Source of the DNA: an uncultured Oscillospiraceae bacterium
GTDB taxonomy: Bacteria; Bacillota; Clostridia; Oscillospirales; Acutalibacteraceae
Assembly (NCBI GenBank): GCA_900544715.1
Contig: UQWL01000021.1
Coordinates: forward strand, 1-37,347
Length of the DNA stretch: 37,347 nt
Reading direction: 5' to 3'
Below, piece after piece: positions 5,126-13,604 of the stretch. Below the pieces are notes generated by a model, which did no database searches, was not told where the DNA came from, and saw only the letters and a list, made by a program, of their open reading frames with translations. Made by a program: the position numbers and the translations under genes. Each line of letters begins with the position of its first letter. Within the stretch, counting starts at the first letter, position 1.

Positions 5126-6568
5126 TTATTCAAAATCATAAACGCTGATCGCGTCCGTCATCGTCTTCTCCTTGGCGAGCTGGCCGTATTTGTCCACGTC
5201 GAGCTTGTTTTTCGGCCCGTGCGTCAGGCAGGCTGCACCGCCGATGCAGCCGGAAACGCACGCCATACCCTCGATGAAGTTTTCCTGCAAAACGCCCTTG
5301 GAGGCTTTGAGCAGGGCGGTGCGGCATTCGCGGATGCCGTCGCAGGAAACGGGCTTGTAGCGGAAATCGCCGAGATCATAGAGCCCTTGCTCCCTGAGCG
5401 CCTGCTCAACCGCGCTCGCAAGGCCGCCGCTGCGGGCAAAGATACGGCCGTAATAGGAGGCGTTATCGAGATGCTCATCCGGCAGGGAGGCGATATCAAT
5501 ATCGCGCGCATCAAACAGGGCCTGCAGCTCCTCAAAGGTGATGACACAGTCGATATAGGGGCTCACGGTTTCCCACTTCTGCTCCATCTTTTTGGCAATG
5601 CAGGGGCCTACAAAAACAATCTTGCAGCCGGGATCCAAGCGCTTGATATGCTTTGCAATCTGCGCCATGGGGGAGAGGTTATGCGAAACGTGCTGCGCAA
5701 GGTCCGGGAAGGCCTTGCGGACATAGGTGACAAAGGCCGGGCAGCAGGAGCTTGTCAAAAAGCCTTTTTCATACAGCTCGTTTGCCTCCTGATAGGCGAC
5801 CATGTCCGCACCGAGCGCTGCCTCGACGACGCTGAAAAAGCCGAGATGCTTGAGGCCGGATACCACCTGCTCGACGCGCACCTGCACAAACTGGCTGACG
5901 ATGGAGGGAGCCACAACGGCATAGACGTTGTATTTCGTGTTGGCTTCCGACTCCTTGAGCAGCTTGATTGCCTCAAGGATATAGGATTTATCTGCAATCG
6001 CGCCGAACGGGCATTTATACACGCACGCGCCGCAGGAGATGCACTTTTCATTATCGATCTTCGCCTTTTTATCCTCGCCCATGTGAATGGCGTTGATGTG
6101 GCACGCGCTTTCACACGGTCGCACGCATTGAATGATCGCGTTATACGGGCAGGCGTTGAGGCATTTGCCGCATTCTACGCACTTTGACTGGTCGATCACA
6201 GAGCGGTGGTTTACGATGCTGATCGCGCCCTTGGGGCAAACGTCCACGCACTGGTGGGAGATACAGCCGCGGCAGGCCTCGGATACGCGCATGCCTTCGA
6301 CCGGGCACTCATCGCAGGCGATATCCAGCACCTCGACGACGTTTGGGTTCTCCTTGTTGCCGCCCATGGCGAGCTTGATGCGCTCCCCAATGATGGCGCG
6401 CTCCTTATAGATGCAGCAGCGCATTGTCGGCTTTGGGCCGGGCATGATTTTGGCGGGGATATCGAGCAGTGCGCCGCTGTCGAGCTGATCCTCAAATGCA
6501 AGGCGGGCCACCTCGCGCAGGACCTTGTATTTGAGCTTCTGCACAGCGGTATCAAACAGTTTTTTCAT
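5126..6568 (-). CDS. [FeFe]-hydrogenase, group B-like, ferredoxin linked
   Basis: A 480-residue [FeFe]-hydrogenase that would interconvert protons and H2 in the cytoplasm, probably with ferredoxin. The N-terminal third carries several [4Fe-4S] motifs (C99/102/107/111, C130/133/136/140, C176/179/182/186) plus extra cysteines at 148-156. The H-cluster motifs follow: L1 TSSCCPAF (272-279), L2 GPCIAKKME (321-329) and L3 EGMACVSGC (433-441). The TSSCCPAF form and the absence of a long N-terminal [2Fe-2S] domain point to the group B or HydA2-like class rather than bifurcating HydA. It lies 41 nt after the phosphatase gene, with GGAGTGG upstream of the ATG. A cluster with a sensory hydrogenase, phosphatase and AdhE has been described in Ruminococcus albus (from memory). 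Confidence 0.85.
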   Translation of the reverse strand: MKKLFDTAVQKLKYKVLREVARLAFEDQLDSGALLDIPAKIMPGPKPTMRCCIYKERAIIGERIKLAMGGNKENPNVVEVLDIACDECPVEGMRVSEACRGCISHQCVDVCPKGAISIVNHRSVIDQSKCVECGKCLNACPYNAIIQCVRPCESACHINAIHMGEDKKAKIDNEKCISCGACVYKCPFGAIADKSYILEAIKLLKESEANTKYNVYAVVAPSIVSQFVQVRVEQVVSGLKHLGFFSVVEAALGADMVAYQEANELYEKGFLTSSCCPAFVTYVRKAFPDLAQHVSHNLSPMAQIAKHIKRLDPGCKIVFVGPCIAKKMEQKWETVSPYIDCVITFEELQALFDARDIDIASLPDEHLDNASYYGRIFARSGGLASAVEQALREQGLYDLGDFRYKPVSCDGIRECRTALLKASKGVLQENFIEGMACVSGCIGGAACLTHGPKNKLDVDKYGQLAKEKTMTDAISVYDFE

Positions 6569-6609
6569 TGTGTTTCCACTCCATTCGGGTAAAACTTGGG
6601 ATACGAATT

Positions 6610-7782
6610 TTAATAGAAGGTTTTATCCACCCGCTTGCCGAGCTTTTCCATCAGCTCTGCCAGGCGGTCGATCAGCTTTAATTTAATGCTCAGGTCAGCG
6701 GGCAGGTTCGGGTTCTGATGGGCGGGGTTGATCGCCGTGCCGATGAAGAGCTTTAAATGCGTGCAATCCTCCAGCAGCATCCGCGCGAGCATCGCCGCGC
6801 CGTTTTCCTCATCAATGCGGTGAAAGTAGTAGGAATCCGCATCCTTATCGCAGTATTCCTGCAAAATATCCAGCGTGCGGGTGAGGGTGAGCACGCCTTC
6901 CGTAACGAGATCCACGCCCTCGATGAAGCCGATGGGGGGGATGGAAGGGTCGGAATAGGTCAGCGACGTGCGGATTTTACGGTTGAGCACGCGGGCAACG
7001 ATATTAGCGCTTGTGCCGCCGCAGATCACCTTTTTGCCCTGCGAGCGCATATAATCGCGCACCATGCGCTCGTCATCCGCCTTGTCCTTGGGTGGCCCGG
7101 CGAGCATATTGACCACCTTGTGCGCCGTGACCTCCGCGACAAGCACGGTAGAATCATCCCCCGGCTTTTTCATATAGAGGTCGTTGACCGTATCGGACAG
7201 GGCGGCGGTCAGCCGCGGCGCGGACATCTCGAGCGCCGTGGCGTTTAACAGCCACTTGACCACATGCTCCCATGTCCAGCCGAAATTGAGCGATTCGCCT
7301 ACGCCCGCATAGATCACGCCGTCGCTGACGATGGTGATGACATCGCCGGGCAGGGCCTGGAAGCGGGTTTCATACACGCCTTTACCGGAGTATTCGTTAT
7401 ATTCGCATTTGAATTCCATGCGCTTGCCGTCGCGGATATAAATGCAGAAGGGATTGTCAAACTCCGCGAGGTAGCCTTCGCCACTATCCTTAATCTCCAG
7501 GATACTGAAGGTGGCGTAGGCCACCTTGCGCACGTTGCACACGGGCAGGGTGTTGACGATGGTCGATACCACCTCCGCCACGGACGCGCCCTCGCGCACC
7601 ATGGTCGCGCAGATCGTGCTGGTGAGGGTGGCGAGGATATTCGCCTTCACGCCGCTGCCGAGGCCATCGGCCAACACGGCGATGGTGGAGTCCGCCGTGC
7701 GCACGGTGACGACCTTGTCGCCACAGAGCTCCTCGCCCTTTTTATTGAGGCTTTTCCATGCAACGTCGATATGTACGCTCAT
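6610..7782 (-). CDS. SpoIIE-type PP2C protein phosphatase of the HydS cluster
   Basis: A 390-residue serine/threonine phosphatase of the SpoIIE/PP2C group. The metal-site motifs are present: VLADGLGSG (D39), PGDVITIVSDGV (D154) and GDDSTVLV (209-210). The catalytic domain covers about residues 5-220. The rest is a C-terminal region of about 160 residues (GKKVICGGTSANIVARVLNRK and onward) that I do not recognise. It is translated from GGGAGG upstream of the ATG, only 13 nt after hydS. Group C hydrogenases are known to lie next to such phosphatases, so it probably relays the H2 or redox signal by dephosphorylating a partner. No anti-sigma kinase or STAS partner is present in the window. Confidence 0.85.
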   Translation of the reverse strand: MSVHIDVAWKSLNKKGEELCGDKVVTVRTADSTIAVLADGLGSGVKANILATLTSTICATMVREGASVAEVVSTIVNTLPVCNVRKVAYATFSILEIKDSGEGYLAEFDNPFCIYIRDGKRMEFKCEYNEYSGKGVYETRFQALPGDVITIVSDGVIYAGVGESLNFGWTWEHVVKWLLNATALEMSAPRLTAALSDTVNDLYMKKPGDDSTVLVAEVTAHKVVNMLAGPPKDKADDERMVRDYMRSQGKKVICGGTSANIVARVLNRKIRTSLTYSDPSIPPIGFIEGVDLVTEGVLTLTRTLDILQEYCDKDADSYYFHRIDEENGAAMLARMLLEDCTHLKLFIGTAINPAHQNPNLPADLSIKLKLIDRLAELMEKLGKRVDKTFY

Positions 7783-7795
7783 TCGGAATCCTCCC

Positions 7796-9514
7796 TCAAG
7801 CCTGCGTGCCGTCGCGGGCGATCATATCCTTAAGCTTTGTCAAGGTTACTTTCGTTTCCGCCGTCGTCTCGCCCAGAAGGCTTGCGATTTCCTGCGCGAC
7901 GACCATCTGCTTGTCGATCACCTTCTGCGCCATGTCGACCGTATCCATGCGCAGCTTCTGGCTTTTTTCCTTCAGGGCCTCTTCCTCGGTGATATCCTTG
8001 AAGATGCCCATGCAGTAATTGCCCTCCTTGATATAGACGATGCTTTCGAGGAAGGTTTTGTGATAGGCATCCACCGTGATTTTTTTATCAAAGATCGGCT
8101 GTCTGGAATCGAAAACGGCAAGCGTATCCGCGGGGTCGAGGATTTCATAGAGCCCCTTGGTCAGCGCGGCGGCCCGGCTGACGCCAAAGGCCTTTTCCGC
8201 CGCCGTGTTGTATTCGACGATGTTGAGATCCTCATCGACAATGATCGTGATATTCGGCGTTTCCGTCAGAACCACGTTGGAAAGCGACTCGGCGCGCTGA
8301 CGCATGAACGGCATGCACATCGTCAGCTCCGCCTTACCCTGATAGACGGCGATCGCCTTATCGCGGCAGGTGGCATAGCCGCAGGAGCCGCAGTTTAATT
8401 CCTGTGCTGGTGAATCCTTGCCGATCTTCTGCAAAATCGAGCGGATGACCGATTCACTGGGGATTTCGCGTTTGTCCGTCCGGTCCACAAAGCCTTTATT
8501 CATTGGAATGTCGTTGGTCAGTTCCGGGTAGCCGTCGCCCGTTTTATGTACGTGCTCCTTGATCCGGATGCGGCCGGTGAAGCGGTCGTGCGCACTGGAA
8601 ACGCGGGCCGGCCCGTTGATGCAGCCGCTCATGCAGGCGTTGATTTCAATGAAGCTGCCGGTGATCTGCCCGGCGCGCACGGCGTCGAGCACATCCTTGC
8701 AGTTATCAATGCCATCGATGCTCATAATATTATAGTGTGGCAGGTCGCCCCCTTCGCGGCGTTTCAGTGTTTTAATGATGCCTCCCGCGATTGGGTAAAG
8801 GCGTAGAATCTCCGAATCACCGCGCAGGAAGTCCGCCGGAGCGCAATCATTCACACAGATTCCCTCCTGCTGAAGCCAGGTGTGCATATCCTGGAAGGTG
8901 AGCACCGCGTCGATCTCCGTCTCGTGCCGGATGTCGTCCGCCTCCGCCTTCTTGGCAATACAGGGGCCGACGAAAACGACCTTGCTGTCATGTCCATAGG
9001 TTTCCTTGAGCAAACGCCCGTGCGCGATCATGGGGCTGACGATCGGGGCCAGATAGGGGATCAGCTCGGGGTAATATTTCTCCACCAGATCGTTTACGGT
9101 GGGGCAGCAGGTGGTGATGATATTCTCCATCTCATGCGCCTTGATGAGCTTGTGATATTCGGCTGTGACGTAGGCGGCACCGTCCGCTGTCTGCGCCGTG
9201 CCGAAGATGCCGAGCTTTTGGAACGCACCCAGCAGCTTTCGCTCATCGTCAAAATCAAAGGAGGTATAGTAGGAGGGGGCAAGGGAAAAAAGAACGCGCT
9301 TCCCGTTTTTCAAAAATCCCTTTACCTTGTCGAGATCGCTCGAAAGCGTTTTGGCATTCTGCGGGCAGGTGTTGAGGCACTTGCCGCAGAGGATGCAGTC
9401 CGCCTCGATGATCTGCGCCTGCTCGCTTGCCAGCCGGATGGATTTGACCGGGCAGACTTTAATGCATTTATAGCAGTTTTTACAGTTTGCCTTTTGCAGG
9501 CCGATGATGCTCAT
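7796..9514 (-). CDS. hydS: HydS-like sensory [FeFe]-hydrogenase with PAS domain
   Basis: A 572-residue group C [FeFe]-hydrogenase, the class proposed to sense H2 or redox state. Domains in order are two [4Fe-4S] motifs (C11-C21 and C40-C50), the H-cluster domain with L1 TTCCPT (134-139), L2 VGPCIAKK (182-189) and L3 NACMSGCING (292-301), then an extra cluster motif of C375, C378, C383 and C400. A PAS domain (about 418-510) and a C-terminal helical tail with coiled-coil character complete it. L1 and L3 differ from catalytic enzymes (TSCCPAW, GGG), as in other sensory members. AAAGGAG precedes the ATG, and the gene starts 27 nt after the [2Fe-2S] gene. Its output probably passes to the phosphatase encoded immediately downstream. 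Confidence 0.88.
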   Translation of the reverse strand: MSIIGLQKANCKNCYKCIKVCPVKSIRLASEQAQIIEADCILCGKCLNTCPQNAKTLSSDLDKVKGFLKNGKRVLFSLAPSYYTSFDFDDERKLLGAFQKLGIFGTAQTADGAAYVTAEYHKLIKAHEMENIITTCCPTVNDLVEKYYPELIPYLAPIVSPMIAHGRLLKETYGHDSKVVFVGPCIAKKAEADDIRHETEIDAVLTFQDMHTWLQQEGICVNDCAPADFLRGDSEILRLYPIAGGIIKTLKRREGGDLPHYNIMSIDGIDNCKDVLDAVRAGQITGSFIEINACMSGCINGPARVSSAHDRFTGRIRIKEHVHKTGDGYPELTNDIPMNKGFVDRTDKREIPSESVIRSILQKIGKDSPAQELNCGSCGYATCRDKAIAVYQGKAELTMCMPFMRQRAESLSNVVLTETPNITIIVDEDLNIVEYNTAAEKAFGVSRAAALTKGLYEILDPADTLAVFDSRQPIFDKKITVDAYHKTFLESIVYIKEGNYCMGIFKDITEEEALKEKSQKLRMDTVDMAQKVIDKQMVVAQEIASLLGETTAETKVTLTKLKDMIARDGTQA

Positions 9515-9541
9515 TTGGACGGCTCCTTTCTAGTGGCGAGG

Positions 9542-9787
9542 CTATGCCAGTTTCTCTAAAATCTCCGTTTTGAAAAAAGAGGGGACATCCGCCGGGGTGA
9601 GGGAGAATTTTTGCCCGTTTACGCTCACGCAAACGCCGCCCCTGGTGCATTCGCCCATGCAGAAGGAGCCCTTGAGCTCCACCGTGTCTGTAAGCCCATG
9701 GGCGGTGACGAGCTTTTCGAGCACCTGAATCACGTCGCGCGAGCCGTGCAGGTGGCAGGAACTGCCGATGCAGATGGTGATTTCCAC
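9542..9787 (-). CDS. thioredoxin-fold [2Fe-2S] ferredoxin, first gene of the hydS operon
   Basis: An 81-residue protein like the one at 4743-5012, with the cluster cysteines as CIGSSCHLHGS and CMGECTRGGV. The start is a GTG at 9787: a GGAGGTG site lies 6-7 nt upstream, and the first residues VEITICIGS align with MTTIYVCIGS of the paralogue. Any upstream ATG in this frame would include the Shine-Dalgarno. It is followed by hydS after 27 nt and is the likely electron partner of HydS or of the group B enzyme. Confidence 0.82.
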   Translation of the reverse strand: MEITICIGSSCHLHGSRDVIQVLEKLVTAHGLTDTVELKGSFCMGECTRGGVCVSVNGQKFSLTPADVPSFFKTEILEKLA

Positions 9788-9815
9788 GAAAAAGCACCTC
9801 CGTAAATAGATTTCA

Positions 9816-9855
9816 GACATCAGATGTCAGATTTCAGATGCTTATAATTGTATCA
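9816..9855 (-). promoter_or_regulatory. candidate promoter and palindrome ahead of the hydS operon
   Basis: On the minus strand an extended -10 TGATACAAT (9847-9855) lacks a good -35. Between it and the first gene lies a perfect 13-bp palindrome, GACATCAGATGTC (9816-9828), inside short repeats of CAGAT and TTTCAGA. The position is downstream of the predicted start, so a bound protein there would block transcription. The promoter call is tentative. Confidence 0.4.
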
Positions 9856-9915
9856 TACTGCATTCAATTCGAATATGCCATGCCTAAAATTTCACATCTA
9901 ATGTCAATGTCCCGT

Positions 9916-9939
9916 AAAAAAGCGCCTTCCCGCAAGGGC
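9916..9939 (-). terminator. adhE terminator
   Basis: Minus-strand GCCCTT-GCGGG-AAGGCGC (6 bp with one bulge) is followed by TTTTTT. A second GC-rich stem (GAAGGGC with GCCCTTC) lies between it and the adhE stop. Confidence 0.55.
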
Positions 9940-10004
9940 AGAGAGAAGGGCCCCATCCCTGCGGGGGGCGGAGCCCTTCAATTTGTCAGTTGACAACGTT
10001 TTGT

Positions 10005-12617
10005 TTATCTTCCGTAATAAGCGTCTGTATAAAGCTGCTCAATCTCGGACACCAGCGGGTAGCGCGGGTTGGCCGTGGTGCACTGGTCGGCGTGCGCGTT
10101 GTCCGCAAGGCGCGGGAGCTTATCGAAGAATTCCTTCTCATCTACGCCGCATTCCTGGATAGAGGCAGGCACATTCAGACTCGCACGCAGATCCTTGATG
10201 GCCTGGACGAGGTTTGCAACGCTCTCCTGCGTGGTTTTGCCTGCAATGCCAAGGTGTTTTGCAATTTTTGCGAACTTTTTGTCCGCAACAAAGGTTTCAT
10301 ATTTCGGGAAGGTGGCAAACTTTGTGGGCTTCTGGCCATTATAGGCCACAATATAGGGCAGCAAGATCGCATTCGCACGGCCGTGCGGGATGTGATACTC
10401 ACCGCCGAGCTTATGCGCCATAGAGTGGTTCAGGCCCAGGAAGGCGTTTGTGAAGGCCATACCGGCGATGCAGGATGCGTTGTGCATCTTCTCGCGGGCT
10501 TCCTTGTCGGACGCGCCGTTCTGATAGGCACGGGGCAGATATTCAAACACCATTTCGATTGCCTGCATGGCAAGACCGTCGGTGTAGTCGCTGGCCAGGT
10601 TGGAGGTATAGGCCTCGATCGCATGCGTCAGAACGTCCATACCAGTGTCGGCGGTGGCGGACTTCGGAAGGCTCATGACGAACTGTGGGTCGATAATCGC
10701 AACATCAGGCGTCAGGGCATAGTCGGCGAGCGGGTATTTGATATTGCCGTTCTTGCGGTCGGTGATGACGGCAAAGCTCGTCACCTCGCTTCCGGTGCCG
10801 GAGGTCGTCGGGATGCAGACCATCTTGGCCTTGGTGCCCAGCTTCGGGAACTTGACGGCGCGCTTGCGGATATCGATGAACTTCTGCTTGAGGCCGTCGA
10901 AGGACGCATCGGGATGCTCATAGAACAGCCACATGCCCTTGGCCGCATCCATCGCGGAGCCGCCGCCGAGCGCGATGATGACATCGGGCTGGAATTCGCG
11001 CATCACAGCCACGCCGCGCATGATCGTGTCTACATCGGGATCGGGCTCGACGTCGGAATAGATTTCACTGTGGCAGTAGTGCTCGCGCTTGCGCAAATAG
11101 TAAAGGATTTTATCAACATAGCCGAGCTTGACCATCATCGGGTCGGTCACGATAAACGCACGCTCGATATCCTGCATTTTCTCGAGATACTGGATGGAAT
11201 CCTCTTCGAAGTAGATCTTCGGCGGAACCTTGAACCACTGCATATTGACCCTCCTCTTGGCAAGGCGCTTTTTGTTGATGAGGTTAACGGTGGAGACGTT
11301 GGAGGTCGTGGAGTTGTGGCCGTAGGAGCCGCAGCCGAGGGTGAGCGACGGTGTGTTGGAGTTGTAGATATCGCCGATACCGCCCTGAGAAGAGGGGGAG
11401 TTGACGATTACGCGGCCGACCTTCATCTCTTCGCCGTAGGCTTTGATGATATCGTCGTTGGTGGAGTGGATGACCGCAGAGTGACCGAGGCCGCCCATGT
11501 GCAGCATTTCCGTTGCGCGCTCGAAGCCTTCCTCCGTGCTGTTGACCACAAAGTAGGCGAGCACCGGGCTCAGCTTTTCACGGGACAGCGGATATTCGGG
11601 CCCGACAGCCGGAAGCTTTGCGATCAGGATCTTCGTCTTCTCCGGGACCTGGATGCCGGCATGCTCTGCAATCCAGGTGGCGCTCTTGCCCACGACATCG
11701 GGGTTAACCGCCTGCTTCTGGGCGTTGATCACATAGTCGGAAACCTTCTGCGTCTCCTCCGCATTGAGGAAGTAGCAGTTGTTTTCCTTCATAATGCGTT
11801 CGAAATCCTTGTGGATTTCCTTATCGACGATGACCGCCTGCTCGGAAGCGCAGATCATGCCGTTGTCAAAGGTTTTGGAGAGCATCAGGTCGGTGCAGGC
11901 GCGCTCGAGCTTTGCGCTTTTCTCAATATAGCAGGGCACGTTGCCGGGGCCGACGCCCAGAGCGGGCTTACCGGCGCTGTATGCGCTCTTAACCATGCCT
12001 GCGCCGCCGGTGGCGAGGATGAGGGACACGCCCGGATGATTCATCAGAGCAGTGGTTGCCTGAATGGAGGGCGTTTCAATCCACTGGATGCAGTTTTCCG
12101 GCGCGCCGGCCTTGATTGCCGCGTCATAGAGCACTTTTGCAGCGGCGACAGAGCACTGCTGTGCATTGGGATGAAAGCCGAAGATCACCGGGTTGCGGGA
12201 TTTCATGCAGATCAGAGATTTGAACATCGTGGTGGAGGTGGGGTTCGTAACGGGGGTTGCCGCAGCGACAACGCCGACCGGCTCCGCGATCTCCACATAG
12301 CCTTCCAGCTCATTCTCTTCGACGATGCCAACGGTTTTTTCATTCTTGATGGAGTGCCAGATATATTCGGTGGCGAACATGTTCTTGATGATCTTGTCTT
12401 CATACACGCCGCGACCGGTTTCTTCAACCGCCATTTTCGCGAGCCGGGTGTGGTTTTCCTGGCCGGCGACGGTCATCGCCTCCACGATCTTGTCCACCTG
12501 CTCCTGCGTCATGTCCATAAATTGTTCGAGAGCCTTGAGCGCCTTCTGCACATGGTTGTCTACCATGGCTTCAACGTCAATCTCGGGGGCTTTCTTTTCC
12601 TGCTTTTCGTTTGCCAT
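10005..12617 (-). CDS. adhE: bifunctional acetaldehyde-CoA/alcohol dehydrogenase
   Basis: An 870-residue AdhE, full length, reducing acetyl-CoA to acetaldehyde and then to ethanol with NADH. The N-terminal aldehyde dehydrogenase half (about 1-440) carries the acyl-transfer cysteine in DNGMICASEQ (C256). The C-terminal iron alcohol dehydrogenase half (about 455-870) has the GGGSAMDAAK nucleotide motif and Fe ligands D661, H665, H731 and H745. Their spacing matches the E. coli enzyme. These proteins assemble into spirosome filaments. AAGGAG precedes the ATG. Its promoter carries a Rex-type operator, so it should be induced when NADH/NAD+ is high. It lies just upstream of the hydS operon on the same strand, offering an ethanol route as an alternative to H2. 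Confidence 0.97.
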   Translation of the reverse strand: MANEKQEKKAPEIDVEAMVDNHVQKALKALEQFMDMTQEQVDKIVEAMTVAGQENHTRLAKMAVEETGRGVYEDKIIKNMFATEYIWHSIKNEKTVGIVEENELEGYVEIAEPVGVVAAATPVTNPTSTTMFKSLICMKSRNPVIFGFHPNAQQCSVAAAKVLYDAAIKAGAPENCIQWIETPSIQATTALMNHPGVSLILATGGAGMVKSAYSAGKPALGVGPGNVPCYIEKSAKLERACTDLMLSKTFDNGMICASEQAVIVDKEIHKDFERIMKENNCYFLNAEETQKVSDYVINAQKQAVNPDVVGKSATWIAEHAGIQVPEKTKILIAKLPAVGPEYPLSREKLSPVLAYFVVNSTEEGFERATEMLHMGGLGHSAVIHSTNDDIIKAYGEEMKVGRVIVNSPSSQGGIGDIYNSNTPSLTLGCGSYGHNSTTSNVSTVNLINKKRLAKRRVNMQWFKVPPKIYFEEDSIQYLEKMQDIERAFIVTDPMMVKLGYVDKILYYLRKREHYCHSEIYSDVEPDPDVDTIMRGVAVMREFQPDVIIALGGGSAMDAAKGMWLFYEHPDASFDGLKQKFIDIRKRAVKFPKLGTKAKMVCIPTTSGTGSEVTSFAVITDRKNGNIKYPLADYALTPDVAIIDPQFVMSLPKSATADTGMDVLTHAIEAYTSNLASDYTDGLAMQAIEMVFEYLPRAYQNGASDKEAREKMHNASCIAGMAFTNAFLGLNHSMAHKLGGEYHIPHGRANAILLPYIVAYNGQKPTKFATFPKYETFVADKKFAKIAKHLGIAGKTTQESVANLVQAIKDLRASLNVPASIQECGVDEKEFFDKLPRLADNAHADQCTTANPRYPLVSEIEQLYTDAYYGR

Positions 12618-12669
12618 TGCAATCGCTCCTTATCAAATATTGATCGGGTTTTCATGCTGTCGAGATTGT

Positions 12670-12687
12670 TTGTTAATTATTTAACGA
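12670..12687. promoter_or_regulatory. Rex-type operator at the adhE promoter
   Basis: TTGTTAATTATTTAACGA matches the Rex consensus TTGTTAANNNNTTAACAA at all specified positions but one. It begins 4 nt downstream of the -10 box and covers the expected start, an ideal repressor position. Rex, an NADH-sensing repressor, controls adhE in many Clostridia. Confidence 0.8.
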
Positions 12688-12691
12688 CTAC

Positions 12692-12720
12692 AGTATAACC
12701 GACTTTTTCTTTTTTTTCAA
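12692..12720 (-). promoter_or_regulatory. adhE promoter
   Basis: Minus-strand TTGAAA (12715-12720) and TATACT (12692-12697) have a 17-bp spacer. The leader to the ATG is about 70 nt and contains the Rex box. Confidence 0.75.
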
Positions 12721-12740
12721 CTAGAAAAAGGCGCGTGTTT

Positions 12741-12761
12741 TTTCGCATTTTTCGTGCGAAA
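12741..12761. promoter_or_regulatory. dyad upstream of the adhE -35 box
   Basis: TTTCGCA and TGCGAAA are separated by 7 nt, about 20 bp upstream of the -35. The position suits an activator or second regulator; no known site is claimed. The remaining stretch 12762-12991 shows no credible gene, only weak frames on both strands. Confidence 0.3.
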
Positions 12762-12991
12762 TCCCCAAATCAAACCACCCCATGGTTGCAGGGAGGAAAA
12801 AGCTGAAAGCCCTGCTGTTACATTCCATAAAAAATGGACAGTAAATAATCCCGGAATGAGCATATTGGCCTATCATCAGTATAACCGGAAACCCCTGGGA
12901 AGATTGCATGGCGGGAAAAATGGCAGGATGCATAAAAACATGTGGCAAAAGAAGGCGATCTTCTTACGCGGATGAAATGCCAAATATAAGG

Positions 12992-13022
12992 AAAAAGGCG
13001 GGCTGTCAATGCAGCCCGCCTT
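12992..13022 (-). terminator. terminator of the SDR-DUF5662 operon
   Basis: AAGGCGGGCTG (12995-13005) pairs perfectly with CAGCCCGCCTT (13012-13022) around a 6-nt loop. On the minus strand it ends in TTTTTCC, 13 nt after the DUF5662 stop. Confidence 0.75.
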
Positions 13023-13034
13023 GCAAAACGACGT

Positions 13035-13571
13035 TTATCTTTTTTTGAGAATTTCTTTTTTAATATAGGCAAAAACGGCATCCTCGCCCTCATCCCGCAA
13101 ACGCTCAAGCAATGTTTCCAGCAGCGCCCTTGTGTTTGGATGAATCAGGTAGTGATCGCGGGAATGCAAATAATAATCAAAAGGGTCGCTGTCCCGATAG
13201 GCAGCGCCGCGGTAGGTTTTGCTGGCCGCCATGCGGTCGCAAAACATTTCCACCACATATTTGGTGGGCATCTCCATGCCCGCAAGCCCGTGGCTGCCCA
13301 CCGGGGAATAATCGATCCAATATTCCAGATGGTGCCGGTTTCGCCCTTTGTGATGCAGCCATGCGCTGCTGTAGCCTTTGGCTGCCCGTTCCGCTTCATT
13401 GGGGCTGCGGTTTCCCTGATAATATTTTACTCCTGGAATCCATTCAACGGGGGCGTATTTGGAGAGATCGTGCGTTAGCCCCTGCCAATAAAGGCCCACC
13501 CGGAAGCAATGCTTCCGGACAAGCGACCTATGGTGGTGGACGGTTTTCAAATGCCCAAGCCAGTTTGCCAT
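13035..13571 (-). CDS. DUF5662 family protein
   Basis: A 178-residue soluble protein of the DUF5662 family, sometimes misnamed catalase. It is rich in histidines arranged in the family blocks: HLKTVHHHRSLVRKHCFRVG near the start, LTHDLSKYAPVEW (about 32-44), YYQGNRSPNEAE, then AWLHHKGRNRHHLEYW (about 70-85) and MPTKYVVEMFCDRMAAS. The paired His/Asp motifs suggest an HD-like metal site, which is inference. No biochemical role is established. There is no clear ribosome site at the ATG. It lies 33 nt after the SDR gene, and AAAGGGAG sits 25 nt upstream, so translation may be coupled. It ends at a strong terminator. Confidence 0.85.
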   Translation of the reverse strand: MANWLGHLKTVHHHRSLVRKHCFRVGLYWQGLTHDLSKYAPVEWIPGVKYYQGNRSPNEAERAAKGYSSAWLHHKGRNRHHLEYWIDYSPVGSHGLAGMEMPTKYVVEMFCDRMAASKTYRGAAYRDSDPFDYYLHSRDHYLIHPNTRALLETLLERLRDEGEDAVFAYIKKEILKKR

Positions 13572-13604
13572 ACATTACACACCAGCGTTTCTCAATTTCT
13601 CCCT

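Noticed and set aside
5093..6187. A 364-codon plus-strand frame opposite the hydrogenase gene.
   Set aside because: A mirror frame produced by GC-biased codons of the real gene. It lacks a ribosome site and motifs.
9990..12698. A 902-codon frame opposite adhE on the plus strand.
   Set aside because: It is the antisense shadow of adhE, which has full domain motifs, a promoter and a ribosome site. The shadow has none and no recognisable domain.
12754..12975. Short frames on both strands between adhE and the terminator at 12992.
   Set aside because: No ribosome site, no promoter and low-complexity translations; treated as non-coding.
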